From NCBI RefSeq assembly GCF_004126535.1, contig NZ_PPCV01000003.1, positions 338,187-402,186 on the forward strand: 64,000 nt of DNA. The letters are read 5' to 3'. Positions 18,130 to 28,500 of this stretch are shown here, piece after piece. The translations under genes and the position numbers were made by a program. The notes under the pieces were generated by a model. It made no database searches. It was not told the DNA's origin and saw only the letters and a program-made list of their open reading frames with translations. Every line of letters starts with the position of its first letter. Positions within the stretch are counted from its first letter, which is position 1. This stretch comes from Propioniciclava flava (GTDB lineage: Bacteria; Actinomycetota; Actinomycetes; Propionibacteriales; Propionibacteriaceae).

Positions 18130-18896
18130 GCGACCCGATCACGACAGTGCCGCCGCGCGCCAACGCCCTAGGCGTGCTGCTCAAGGCCGCCGTCGTGATC
18201 CCCGACCTCATCATCGCCAGCCTGCTCTGGCTGGTGATCATCGCCCTGCTTCCGCCGGTCGCCGGCTTCGTGCTCACGGTCGGAGGCTTGATCTTCGCCG
18301 CGGTGCTCGCGGCCGGGCTCGGCGAGGATCTGACCGTTCGGGTGTTGTACCGGGCCCGCCGTGCCACTCCCGCCGAGGCGCCGCATCTGGCCGTGGCGCG
18401 GCGGATCGCCACCCGCCGTTTGGACGCCGACGGCGTCCGGCTGCGGATCGTCAGTCACGGACCGCTCGTCGGAACGGCCGGACGCCAGCACGTCCTCCTG
18501 CGCAAGGACGTCGTGGCCGCCTACTGCACCAACCAGGTGGCCGCCCATCAGGTCGCCGCGATGATCGCCCAGGGCTTCGGATGTCTCCGCCACGGCCACA
18601 CCCGCTTCGACCTGCTCTGGACGTTCTGGACCATCCCTTGGGACCTCGTCCGCGGCCTCGCCCACGCCATCGGACGCCGCCTTGCTTGGCTCCCGCTGGT
18701 TCAGTTCGCTTGGCGGATCCGGATCGTCGTCGGCACCATCGCCGTGATCCTCGAAGCACAGGCCGGACGCTGGCCGTCGGCGATCTTCATCATCGCGTTC
18801 ATTGCGCTGAGCTACGTCATGCCTTCGTCGGCGCGCTCGTGGGAGCGTCACTTGTTGCAGCACTCACCCCTGATGTTGCGAGCCGCAAGCTCCTGA
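18126..18896 (+). CDS. Integral membrane protein with degenerate M48-peptidase-like layout
   Basis: This is a 256-residue protein with an ATGA overlap to the upstream fragment. Two N-terminal spans (about 20-65: VVIPDLIIASLLWLVIIALLPP and GFVLTVGGLIFAAVLAAGL) are followed by a cytoplasmic domain. In that domain HVLLRKDVVAAYCTN...VAAMIAQGFGCLRHGHTRFD resembles the region around the HExxH helix of M48 peptidases, and two more spans lie near the C-terminus. The zinc-binding HExxH itself is absent (AAMIAQGFG in its place), so it would be an inactive relative at best. It is conserved in position next to traA in this element, and a transfer-complex membrane role is possible. Confidence 0.65.
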   Translation: MSDPITTVPPRANALGVLLKAAVVIPDLIIASLLWLVIIALLPPVAGFVLTVGGLIFAAVLAAGLGEDLTVRVLYRARRATPAEAPHLAVARRIATRRLDADGVRLRIVSHGPLVGTAGRQHVLLRKDVVAAYCTNQVAAHQVAAMIAQGFGCLRHGHTRFDLLWTFWTIPWDLVRGLAHAIGRRLAWLPLVQFAWRIRIVVGTIAVILEAQAGRWPSAIFIIAFIALSYVMPSSARSWERHLLQHSPLMLRAASS

Positions 18897-19192
18897 AGTG
18901 CCGTCGTGAGAACGCAGGTGGACGCACGAGGCGTCATGGGATGCGGTCGCTGCTGCGGCTGCGCCGAACTGAGCGAGATGTACTCGTCGAGGAGGAGATT
19001 CTGGGTCTCCATGATGCGCCTGTCCTCGAGGCCCCGGTCGAGGCGCTCGGGCCGCCTCCTCTGAATGAGCCTCGATTGTGATCTCATCTGTCTGTCCGGT
19101 AGGCAGGATGGTCGAAGGCGTCATCTCTCTGACTGCCAGCCGTGGGAACACCTCCCCTCACCGGACCCGCGAGGTAGTCGTTGCCCGTGTTC
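18897..19192. other. Intergenic region between membrane gene and drmC
   Basis: These 296 bases lie between convergent genes. Weak frames on the minus strand (for example a METQNLLLDEY stretch near 19015) are not supported by a start site or a domain. A 10-bp perfect palindrome, TTCCTAGGAA, lies over the drmC stop (19190-19199). Confidence 0.35.
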
Positions 19193-19927
19193 CTAGGAAG
19201 GAAGTGACTCGTACAGGGCCGACTCGACGCGGATCAGTTCGGACTCGACGAGTTCGGTGAGTGGGCGTGACTCCACCTTGAGGCCGAGTTCGATGTTGTG
19301 GAGCTCGGCGCTCGCGGACTGGTTTGCGCTGGTGACGATCAGGAACTGGTGGTCGACGGCCACGAACTTCGCATGGTTGCGGATGTGCTGTCCGCCGTTT
19401 TCGGCTCGCGTCACGTACACCTTGGCGCCGACCATCTGCGCGGCGACCTCGGCGAGCGACGGTGTCCCAGCCCAAGTCGACTGCGCGGTCGCGTCATGAT
19501 CCAGGTAAAGGCGGACGCCGACCGTGCCCCGCAGGCACACCTCACCGAGCGCGTGCCACAGGCTCGATGATTTCTGGATGTTGAACGTCGAGCACGTGAC
19601 CGCGAACCGGGCCGACAACACGAGATCACTCAGCGACGAAGTGAGTGAGCCGTAGCCGGCGAGGTGCCCGGGCATCGTCCAGATCGGGGTGGTCGAACCT
19701 GGGCGCAAGGCTGCGCCCTCGATCGCCCGAAGGACCGGCACAGCCAGCTCCCGAATCACCGGCACCAGCCCGGCGGCGTCCAGGGCCGCCTTGACCTCCG
19801 GACGCCGACCCTCCGGTACACCCTTCAGCGCTTGCGTCAGCGTCTGTCCCGCGTCGAGCCGGGCTGCCAGCTGGGACGCCTCGGTCGAGGTCAGCAGGCG
19901 CCCCAGCTCCACCATGGGGTCGGTCAT
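19193..19927 (-). CDS. drmC: DISARM protein DrmC, phospholipase D-like
   Basis: The protein has 244 residues from the ATG at 19927, which forms an ATGA overlap with the drmB stop. The C-terminal half is a PLD-family fold with one HxK(x)4D motif, HAKFVAVD (185-192), followed by the usual Ser/Thr-rich strand (IVTSANQSA) and an acidic helix. One HKD motif per chain means a dimer would be needed for a full active site, as in the Nuc/PLD6 group. The N-terminal 75 residues are helical. It is the last gene of the minus-strand drmD-drmMI-drmA-drmB-drmC operon, its normal class 1 DISARM place. In the published system DrmC is accessory and not always essential. A longer in-frame reading to 20797 is antisense noise inside drmB. 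Confidence 0.95.
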   Translation of the reverse strand: MTDPMVELGRLLTSTEASQLAARLDAGQTLTQALKGVPEGRRPEVKAALDAAGLVPVIRELAVPVLRAIEGAALRPGSTTPIWTMPGHLAGYGSLTSSLSDLVLSARFAVTCSTFNIQKSSSLWHALGEVCLRGTVGVRLYLDHDATAQSTWAGTPSLAEVAAQMVGAKVYVTRAENGGQHIRNHAKFVAVDHQFLIVTSANQSASAELHNIELGLKVESRPLTELVESELIRVESALYESLPS

Positions 19928-21936
19928 GACACGTCGAAGAATCCGAGGTGGCGGTGAGGCCCGGGCAGCCTGATCAGCAGCCGGCGATCGAGGAACCGGT
20001 TCGACCGCTCGCACGATGTCTCGGAGGCCATCGCGCACGCGTGGCATGCCGCACCGTGCAGGAAATCCTCCTTCGGACCGGGCGTTCGGTGCGAGCAGAG
20101 CGGGTCGGAGCTGCAGCGCTGCGCTCCCCGCAGTGCAGACGTCACCAACTGGCGCAGGCGCACCGGCTCGCTCAGCTGGACGAGTCCGCCCAGCGTGCCG
20201 TCCGAGTCCGACGAGGTCGTGAGCAGGAGAAGGCCTGCCGCAGGCGGTCGGTGTTCGGTGCCCCGCCAACCGTAGAGGCGCTCGGAGATGCTCGCTGCAC
20301 CGTAACCGGACGACAGTGCCATCTGGCGGAAGAGCACGTGCGCCAGCGTGTGCAGCAGCCAGTAGCGGGGCGGTGGCATGCGGGTGTCGGGGTCGATGTT
20401 GGCGGCCGTCCCCGACAGGCGGTTGGCGTAGTTGTTGCGGTGTGCCTGCTTGTGGGCAGCCCACAGGTCGGACGCCTCGACCGTGGCTTCCCACGCGGCC
20501 ACAGGCTTCTCGTCGAGTTGGAGGAACACGCCTTCGCCACGGTTCAGTGTCGCCAGCGCCCATACGGGTTGGTTCACGGTCAGAGGCACCTGACGGGTGG
20601 GGACGTCGTCGATGCGGTCCCACTCGTCGATGCGGGTGAAGCCCAGCAGGGCGGTCGCTTGGCGCAGCTTCTCCACCGCAAGGACGCGGCTGAACTCCTT
20701 TGGTAGACCCGGGTCGAGCTGGCGGGTGGTCACTACCAGCCCGCTCGCCTCGTCCTCGTGGTGCGCGCCGGCAGTGCCCAGCTGAAGGTGGTTCCATTCA
20801 GGCACCATCAGGTCCAAGGCGCTCCACTCGGTGTTCGGCACGACCTCGGGGTCTGCTGGCAGCGGTGAGAGGGCTTCGGTGAGGGCCTGAGCCAGGTCAG
20901 CGTCGCTGATCTCGGTGACATCGAGCCGGTCCTTGAGATACTTGCGCAGGAACTTTAGCTCGCCGACGTAGTCCGGCAGGTCGTCCCCAACCACGGACTT
21001 GAGGCGGTCGGCCAGGTTCTGCTTCTTCTCGCCGTCGTCCATGGGCATCACGATGGCGCTCTGGGTGATCGGGAACCAGAGGTTCGACGCGCCGACCAGC
21101 ATCAGGTGCGCCGGCGCGTCGCAGCCACCGACCGCGAAGGCGTCCAGGTGCGGGTGACGCCCACGGCAGGCAGGCAGCTTCGCCTTGCCTGCGGCTCCCT
21201 GCGCCTCGTTCATCCCGCGCGAGGCGCCGCACGACGCGCACACGATCCGGGCGGAGGCGCCGCGGCTGAGCGTGTTCTCGGTCATCTTGAGCATCGGGGT
21301 GCTGGCGTCGGAGCAGGTTCCCCCGCGGTGCACCCACCCGAGGTAGGGGAACTCGTCGAGGTGCCCGTTCTCGCAGGCCAGCAGGTAGCGCGCCGGCACG
21401 CAGGGCGAGCGCTTCTTGCCGCCACCTTTGGCCGTGCGGCTGCGACCGGGGCAGCCGACGTGCTCGAACTTCGCCTCGTCGGGCTTGTACGGGTTGGTGT
21501 TGGAATAGGCGAAGGTGCTCAGCGGCGCCAGCCGGTCGCAGCCGGTGCACCGCAACCACTGGGGAAACACCAGCGCCGGAAGACCGAGATCGCGGCCCTC
21601 GTCACTGAACGAACTCTCCGCGGGCTGGTGCGGGAAGGGACGCAACTCGGTGACCTGCTGCCCGAGCTGGCGGCGTACAGCCGCCAGCAGCTTGGGCGCA
21701 TGGATGTAGGGGACGCCGTCGCGGCGCTTCCAGATGCGATCCCATGCGTCGAGGCCCGAGGGCATCACGGTGAAGCGTGGCAGGTCCATGATCGCGCCGG
21801 GCCCGTAGGTGAACAGCAGCGTGCTGGGCCGCCCCGACCCCACCTTGGCGTAGTTCTTCTTGATCCCGGCCTTCTTGAGCGCCTCAGCGTCGCCGAGCGG
21901 GTCGAGGCTGTGGTCGCCGCTGACGAGGTCGGCCAT
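19924..21936 (-). CDS. drmB: DISARM protein DrmB (DUF1998)
   Basis: The protein has 670 residues; the ATG at 21936 has a GGAGGAGG ribosome binding site overlapping the end of drmA. The N-terminus has the DrmB-type YGPGAIMDLP segment near 40-50. Cysteine clusters (one with CTGCDRL, another around HVGCPGRSR, and later CASCGASRG) look like zinc knuckles. The C-terminal DUF1998 carries CHACAMASETSC followed by ERSNRFLDR, the family hallmark. DrmB works with the helicase DrmA as the core complex of DISARM, binding DNA and restricting unmethylated phage DNA. Its stop overlaps the drmC start. The length matches known DrmB proteins. Confidence 0.96.
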   Translation of the reverse strand: MADLVSGDHSLDPLGDAEALKKAGIKKNYAKVGSGRPSTLLFTYGPGAIMDLPRFTVMPSGLDAWDRIWKRRDGVPYIHAPKLLAAVRRQLGQQVTELRPFPHQPAESSFSDEGRDLGLPALVFPQWLRCTGCDRLAPLSTFAYSNTNPYKPDEAKFEHVGCPGRSRTAKGGGKKRSPCVPARYLLACENGHLDEFPYLGWVHRGGTCSDASTPMLKMTENTLSRGASARIVCASCGASRGMNEAQGAAGKAKLPACRGRHPHLDAFAVGGCDAPAHLMLVGASNLWFPITQSAIVMPMDDGEKKQNLADRLKSVVGDDLPDYVGELKFLRKYLKDRLDVTEISDADLAQALTEALSPLPADPEVVPNTEWSALDLMVPEWNHLQLGTAGAHHEDEASGLVVTTRQLDPGLPKEFSRVLAVEKLRQATALLGFTRIDEWDRIDDVPTRQVPLTVNQPVWALATLNRGEGVFLQLDEKPVAAWEATVEASDLWAAHKQAHRNNYANRLSGTAANIDPDTRMPPPRYWLLHTLAHVLFRQMALSSGYGAASISERLYGWRGTEHRPPAAGLLLLTTSSDSDGTLGGLVQLSEPVRLRQLVTSALRGAQRCSSDPLCSHRTPGPKEDFLHGAACHACAMASETSCERSNRFLDRRLLIRLPGPHRHLGFFDVS

Positions 21937-21937
21937 G

Positions 21938-24900
21938 TCAGTCCTCCTCCGGGGCGGGGAACGCCCAGGCAGGGGCGCTTTCGGGCGGTGCGAGGTAGAG
22001 CCGGTCCGGGTTCGGGGAGACCAGCAGGTTGATCTCGGGTTGCACCTCGCGCATCGAGTTGGCGACCACGAACGGCGCACCGGCTAGCAGGTCCTTGGTC
22101 GTGGACGCCTCAGCACTGATCATGAGCGGCCCCTCACCAGCCCCGGCCCGCACACGCTCGTACACCAACCGCTTCTGCTGGGCGGCGAGACCGGCGCGGC
22201 GCTTCTTCCACGTGTCGACCCGGTTCTTCAACCGTGCCCGCACCACGTCGGCAGACGCCTCATCGGATGCGGCCAGCGCCCGGGCGACGAGCAGGTCGAC
22301 CAGGTCACACACGAACGCGGCCGAGGAGTCGATGCGGTCCGCCCCCTTCTCCGGGGTGAGACCGTCGACGCCGGCCTGCGCGTCGAGCACTCGGGCGGCG
22401 CTGACGAGGACGCCGTCGAGGCCCCGCTCGATCGACGTGAGCGAGTACGGGGTCACCGATAGGGCCTCCACCTGGGCGTAGAACGTCTCGTGGTAGTGCC
22501 GGAACTGCTCGAAGTGCGCCAGATCGCGCGGCCGCGCCCAGTTGCCCAGGGTCACCACCAAGCCCGGGCGATCGCCCGCACGGCCAACGCGCGAGGACGC
22601 CTGAATGTACTCGGCGGTGTTCTTCGGCTGACCGACGATGAGCATCAACCCCAGGCGCAGCACGTCGACGCCGACCTGGAGCATCGAGGTGGCCAGCACA
22701 GTGTCGTAAGGCAGGGCGCCCCGTTCGGGTGCGGGCTTGCCGCCTTGGACGGCCGCCAGTGCCGCCGCACGGGCGGCCGTCGAGTCGGACGCCGCGGTGA
22801 ACGGCACAGCCATTCCGTCGAGGGTGTCGGTGATCCGGGACGACGACACGCGGCTGGTCAGCTCGGCCCGGTTCAACTGGCCGTAGTTCGTGCCGCGGCG
22901 GCGCGGCAGCTTCGACCACGGGCGTCCGCGCCCCAGGGCGGTCTCGACGTCGTCGCTGAGGTAGCGGGTCATGCCCGCCAGCTCGCGGATCGCGTTGAAG
23001 TAGCCCACCAGAGTGAGATAGGCGTCCGCAGCGTCACCGTGCCGGTCGAGCAACTCCTGCCCCGAGGCGAGCAGCACCTCGGACAGGCGGATCTCGGCGG
23101 CCGTCAGCCTGACGCCTGTCGCGCAAACGCCGAGGTAGCGGCGTCCAGGCGCCTCGCGGCTGATCGGTTCCTCGGAGCTGAACCAGGTGTCGCCGGCGTC
23201 CAGCACCTGGGGCGGGAAGATCGCCAGCCCGCGGCCGTACAGGCTGCGCACCTGGTCGGCCGCCCGTCGGACGGTGGCCGAAGACGCCACGATCAGCGGC
23301 GCGACGCGGCGACCCTGGCCGTCGGTCCACGTGCAGAGCGTGTCGATGACCGCCTCGAACAGGCCCACCGTCGTGCCCAGGGCGCCGGTGATGAGGTGCA
23401 ACTCGTCCTGGATGATCAGGTCGGGCGGCCGCAGCCGACCGCACGCCCGCACGGACGCCGCCGGATGACCGCCGCTGGCGTTGTGCTTCGACCCGGCCTT
23501 GAGCGAACAACCGGAGTCGTCGGGGTGGGTGTAGCCGTGGCGGTCGCACACGGTGGCGACGTGGCCGAACAGGGCGGCCGCCTGCCCCTCGCGGGCGAGC
23601 CGGGCGAACTTGTCGACCGTCGCGATGACGAAGGCGGGAGCCAGCCGGTAGATCTCTTCGTCGACGGTGAGCACCGGCAACCCCTCGCTCACCTCACCCG
23701 CCGAGCCGAACGGGCAGTCGAAGTCGTCGCCGCAACGCACGAACACGCGGCCGAGCACCGTCTCGACTCGGATGTTGTCGCGGGTGATGGGGGTGCCGCA
23801 CCACGGGCAGCGCCGGAACTGCAGCACCGTCAGGCCGTGGTCGTACCCGCTGTCGGCGGCCGCGCGTAGCTGCTCGTCGGCCTCCTTCACCCGCTTGGGT
23901 GACACGTTCGACCCCACCCACAGGCCGATCCGGAACGGGGTGGGACCCCAGACCTTCTCATCCCTTCGGCGCTCCAGTTCGGCGGCGCACACCATCGTCG
24001 TGGCGCGCTGGAACTGCTGCGCAGTCAGCAGCCGCAGCGTGTAACGCATCAGCACCGCCAGCCCGTCGCCGCCGTCAAGGGGCCCGGACGCCGACGCCAC
24101 GACCCCCCGCCGGCGCCGGATCGCGAACGTGAACGCTGCCAGGCCCAAGTAGGCCTCGGTCTTGCCGCCACCGGTGGGGAAGAACAGCAACTCGACCTGA
24201 GCCAGGGCGGGGTTCGACCGCTGCGGCAGGGTCGGGTCACACAGGGCCGGGAGCTGCATGAGCACGAACGCGAGCTGGAACAGGCGCCAGCTGTGCGCGC
24301 CCGCCCCCTCGGCGTTGACCTCGGCGAGGGCGGTGGCCGGCGTCAGCTCCGGGCGCTCGCCGCGGCGCCGGACGACCTCGGAGTGAATGCGCTGATCAGC
24401 CATCACGGTGTTCATGAACTGAAAGCACCGCAGTGCCTCCTCATCACGCAGCAGGAAGTCGATGCCGTCAGCCAACCGGCCGGCGGCCTGCTCTGCCTCG
24501 ACGATCGCATCGATGGCCTCGCCCTGAAGGTAGACCGGCAGGCTGTCAGCCGTCGCCTTGAGCCCCGTCAACCAGGCGGCATAGCCCGTCGTGATTGGCG
24601 TGAGCGCGGTGCGCAATTCATCGACGGACGCGGTTGCCAGCCGCCTCATGTCGGTGACGACCGCGGACTCGGACCGGGCCCGGGTCTGCGGGGTCTCGGA
24701 GGTGGGCAACCAGGTGGTGCGCACCTGGGAGGCCCGGCGGGCGCCCGGCTGGGCCGTCCAGTCGGCCGAACAGGTGCGGCCAATGGCAAACTCGAGCCTG
24801 TCGCGATACTGGAGGCGCAGCCGGTTGACCTCGTCGTCGTCGTGCGGCGGGATCGCCTCCGCCACCACGTCCTGCACCGGCAGGAAGGCCTCCGCCCCAC

Positions 24901-25591
24901 CGGCCTCGACATGCAACTGGGTCTGGAACAGCGACTTGCCGACCGGCACCCGGCCCACCCCTGGGTCCGCCTCGTTACACAGGGCCAGCTCGAGGATCAC
25001 CGAGTTGTCCGTGTTGTAGCGGTCCACCCGCAGCACCACGCCCTCGGGTTCGACCCCGGTCAGCGGGATGTCGCGGGTCTGGCCGGCGGTCAGGTCGGCA
25101 ATCGTGACGACGACGGAACGGGACACCTGGGTGCGCACGTACTCCGTCGCGCGTGCGGCCGACGGCGCGCCCTCCTCGGCCGCCCGCTCAGCCTTCCGGG
25201 TGGAGTAGTGCCCCCACGACGCCCGCACAGTCACTGACCGTTGCCCGGGTGAGATCTGACAGCGCAACCCCATGGACGCCGGCGTGATCGCCCCGCGGCG
25301 CACCGGCGTGTCCTCGTCGGCGTCCGCGTCAGGAGCGCCAGCCTCATCAAGGTCCTCCTCCGGGGCACCCTCGGTGGGGATCGGTTCGGTGGCGAGTTGC
25401 TGCGGGTCGAGGCGGCCCACGAGGTAGGCGACGTGGGGAGAGACCGGCAGCACCTCAGCATCGCCGTACAGCGGGCCAAGCAACTCGCGGGACAGAATCG
25501 ACGTCAGGTTCTCCCGGACAGCCCACGCCGTGCCATCGGGCACCTCGTAGGGTCCCGGCGGCAGCACACCGTCGTGCGCAGTGGTGGTCAT
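21938..25591 (-). CDS. drmA: DISARM helicase DrmA
   Basis: This is a 1217-residue superfamily 2 helicase. Walker A is FPTGGGKT (471-478) in LLFFPTGGGKTEAYLGLA. The DEAH-equivalent is DELH in LIIQDELHLITGALG, motif III is SSATVRRA, and motif VI is QASSRVGRAGDRPG. Between motifs I and II is a zinc-finger-like insertion (RCPWCGTP ... CGDDFDCPFG). The N-terminal 450 residues are family-specific. DrmA pairs with DrmB and translocates on DNA; in the described system the complex recognises DNA with free 5' ends and is auto-inhibited by a loop. The ATG at 25591 overlaps the drmMI stop (ATGA), and drmB follows at once. Confidence 0.97.
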   Translation of the reverse strand: MTTTAHDGVLPPGPYEVPDGTAWAVRENLTSILSRELLGPLYGDAEVLPVSPHVAYLVGRLDPQQLATEPIPTEGAPEEDLDEAGAPDADADEDTPVRRGAITPASMGLRCQISPGQRSVTVRASWGHYSTRKAERAAEEGAPSAARATEYVRTQVSRSVVVTIADLTAGQTRDIPLTGVEPEGVVLRVDRYNTDNSVILELALCNEADPGVGRVPVGKSLFQTQLHVEAGGAEAFLPVQDVVAEAIPPHDDDEVNRLRLQYRDRLEFAIGRTCSADWTAQPGARRASQVRTTWLPTSETPQTRARSESAVVTDMRRLATASVDELRTALTPITTGYAAWLTGLKATADSLPVYLQGEAIDAIVEAEQAAGRLADGIDFLLRDEEALRCFQFMNTVMADQRIHSEVVRRRGERPELTPATALAEVNAEGAGAHSWRLFQLAFVLMQLPALCDPTLPQRSNPALAQVELLFFPTGGGKTEAYLGLAAFTFAIRRRRGVVASASGPLDGGDGLAVLMRYTLRLLTAQQFQRATTMVCAAELERRRDEKVWGPTPFRIGLWVGSNVSPKRVKEADEQLRAAADSGYDHGLTVLQFRRCPWCGTPITRDNIRVETVLGRVFVRCGDDFDCPFGSAGEVSEGLPVLTVDEEIYRLAPAFVIATVDKFARLAREGQAAALFGHVATVCDRHGYTHPDDSGCSLKAGSKHNASGGHPAASVRACGRLRPPDLIIQDELHLITGALGTTVGLFEAVIDTLCTWTDGQGRRVAPLIVASSATVRRAADQVRSLYGRGLAIFPPQVLDAGDTWFSSEEPISREAPGRRYLGVCATGVRLTAAEIRLSEVLLASGQELLDRHGDAADAYLTLVGYFNAIRELAGMTRYLSDDVETALGRGRPWSKLPRRRGTNYGQLNRAELTSRVSSSRITDTLDGMAVPFTAASDSTAARAAALAAVQGGKPAPERGALPYDTVLATSMLQVGVDVLRLGLMLIVGQPKNTAEYIQASSRVGRAGDRPGLVVTLGNWARPRDLAHFEQFRHYHETFYAQVEALSVTPYSLTSIERGLDGVLVSAARVLDAQAGVDGLTPEKGADRIDSSAAFVCDLVDLLVARALAASDEASADVVRARLKNRVDTWKKRRAGLAAQQKRLVYERVRAGAGEGPLMISAEASTTKDLLAGAPFVVANSMREVQPEINLLVSPNPDRLYLAPPESAPAWAFPAPEED

Positions 25592-28500
25592 GCCTCGGCC
25601 TCCTCAGCGTCGAAGTCGTGTTCCTCGGGCTCCGACGCCGCGAATGAGACGCCGGTGCCTGCCGCCGCCTCGGAGGCTGCGCGGCGGTGGTTTTCCTCAA
25701 GCAGCCGGTCGAGGATCTCGACACGTGCCGCGGGGCTGACCGTCCAGCGGGTCATCTGCCGGTAGGTGTGGAAGCCATGATCGAGCATCACGTCCGACCA
25801 GCCGTAGGCCGCCATCACCGTCTCGTCGAGCTCGACGTGGATCGCACGCAGCCGGGCCGCATCGGGGTCGGATGCATCGGGCAGGTCCGGGTCGTTGACC
25901 AGGTTGTACAGCTTCGTCAAGCCCAGATCGCGGCGCAGCATGATCTCCCTGCGCTCCTCATCGAGGGTGCGACCAATCACGCGAAGAGCATCGGTCTCAT
26001 CGGGCCGCGGGAATGTCTCGAACACGTCCGAAGGCGTGTACCTAGGATCGTTTCGCATGCCCGACCCATACTTGATCGCCCACATCTGGTGGAGTGATGA
26101 CGAGAGCACGGCCTGCTGGGCGAACGAATCCGTGGCGAAGACGCCCAGCGCGTGGCTGAAGACTTGGCCCGTGGGGACTCGCAGGGGCATGACGGTCTTG
26201 CTGACTAGCGCGATTGCCAGGACTTCTTTGAGGGGGAGGGTGGCTCGCCGGAGAGCGACTGCCGGGGCCTCGTAGAGCCACCATCGATCCCGCACGCGGG
26301 GCTTATTGCTGAGCCCCTCGCGATGAGGCTTGACGCGGGACTCTACCCAAGCGAAGGGCTCCGAGAACCTCGATGCGGCTATGCGATCCAAGCCGGTAAA
26401 GTCCACGACATACCTTGAGGCGAGTCCTTGTGGGTCGGAGTTGATGTCCTCACCCCCAAGGAAAGGGGCCAACACCTGGGCTGAGGGGGGGGAGGAATCA
26501 ATCATCTTGCGGGCGACCCACGGTTCCATCGTGAAGCCGACGCCGTTAATGTTGTTACCGATATACGCCTTGGCGAGGTTTTCCGTGAGTCGTCTTGGGG
26601 GGCCTACGATGCGTCCTTCGGGTTCCAGCAGCGAGCTAATGCGTACGACCCACTGGTCATCGGAAACCGCGCCTAGCCCATCGGGGAGAGTGCCGCGAGC
26701 CCCCCAGACCGCAGCGTACTCAAGGTTGGCGCTCGCTGCGGGCCAGGACCTCGACTGAATGCTGCGGGTGATGGTGAAGTTCTTGGCAACCATCGTGTCC
26801 AAGCTCACTTCGCGAGTGTCCCCTTGGGCCACCGAATTTGTGGCAATCAAACCCAATGTGCCCTCGGGGTCGAGCAGAGAATAGGCGCGGAGTAAGAAGT
26901 AGGCAACTAGGTCCGCATTTCCCTTGGCGCCGTCAGCCAACACATTGACCAACCATTCGCGGAGGTTGGAGCCCATTGCGGGGGAGATCTTCTTACCGCC
27001 GAGGAAGGGTGGGTTTCCGACGATGGTGTCGAAGCCGCCGTGGTCGAAGACGTCTGGCAGTTCGATGGGCCAGTGGAGAGGCTGCCAACGGCAATAATCT
27101 GTGTCAACAGTGGGGGTGAGGCCGACGCCAAGGATGTCGTCCAGCATCGCGCGGTTTGCGGCTCCCTGGGCCGGATAGGCATCGGCGGCGGCGACACGTA
27201 GATCGGCGTACGCCTCGTCGAGGGCCTTCCCGAGCTTGCCTCCGAGGCGCAGGCCGGCGGCGATGACCCCGTCGGCGAGGTCGCGGACTTGGGCGGTCAC
27301 CGTGCGCAGCTCGGCAAGTAGGGCCGCCTTGGTGACTGCCGAGCGCTGGGGGTCGTTGTTGTCCACCACGCTGGACAGGTCTTGCCGCAGTTGGATTGCT
27401 TGGTCGATGGCGGAATCAACGTCAACGTTGGTGCCGACCGCTGCCGACGTGACCTCGAACAGCGCGGGCGCGTTGGTGGCGCGGCCGGGGTTGATGTGGA
27501 GGCGGCGCACTTGGTCGAGGTCGGTGATGCCGAGCAGGGAGTTGCCGACCAGCACCTTGTCGTCGACGAAGCTGAAGGGCAGCTTGGGGTCGAGCGAGAC
27601 CAGCCATAGTGACAGCTTGCACATCTCGATGGCCATCGGGTTGATGTCGGCGCCGTAGAGGCAGTGTGCGACGACCTCGCGGAGCGCTCGGGTCTCCTGC
27701 TCTTCGGGGGTACCGAGGCCGGAGCCTTTCGCCTCCCACGCCTCGACGAGGCGTGCGGCCAGATACCGCGCTGCCGCGACGAGGAAGGCGCCCGAGCCGC
27801 AGGCAATGTCGGCCACCCGTAGCCGCAGAATCTGCCCGGGTGACTTGAGCACCCACGCCGTCCGGTCCATGGTCTGGTGCGGGCCGGGGGCGTAGACCAG
27901 CGGTTCGAGGGCGTGCAGGACGACTTCTTCGGCCAGCGAGCGGGGCGTGTAGTGGGCGCCCGCGTTCTTGCGCGACGGGGTCTCGACCACAACCAATCCG
28001 CCTTGCAGGACGACCGTGGGCCGGTCGCGCAGGTCGCGGCGGATGATGCCGAGCCAACCACGAAGCTCCTCGGCGAGCGCGGGGTCGTGGGTGACGGCGC
28101 GCAGGGCGACGTCGGCGTCCTCGATCGTGTCACCTGCGGCGAGAGCCTTGGTGAGCTGGTTGACGGTCGGGGTGCTAGCACTGGGTTGGTTCTCCTTGAC
28201 CCAGGCCAGGATGGCTGCGGCGACGCTTCGGTCGTCGGCGTTGTCCTCGTACAGGTCATTGAGCACGCTCAGGGGGATTTCGGCTTCGGCACCGGCCTTG
28301 CCGATCAAGCCGATCACCGTCTCGGGCGCGCGGCGACATGTGTAGCCGAGCAGGCCTTCGTAGATGTAGCCGATCTGTTCCACATCGATGTCGCGGAACG
28401 AGATCGGACGCCGCCCCTCCCCCTTGACGTCGGCCATCTGCACGGCGTCCAGCACCTGCATCATCACCCGGTCATCGACAACCAAAGAGAGCTCGCCGGT

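Noticed and set aside
22490..23869. Long plus-strand frame opposite drmA
   Set aside because: Antisense shadow with Arg/Gln/His-rich composition; the minus strand carries a clear helicase.
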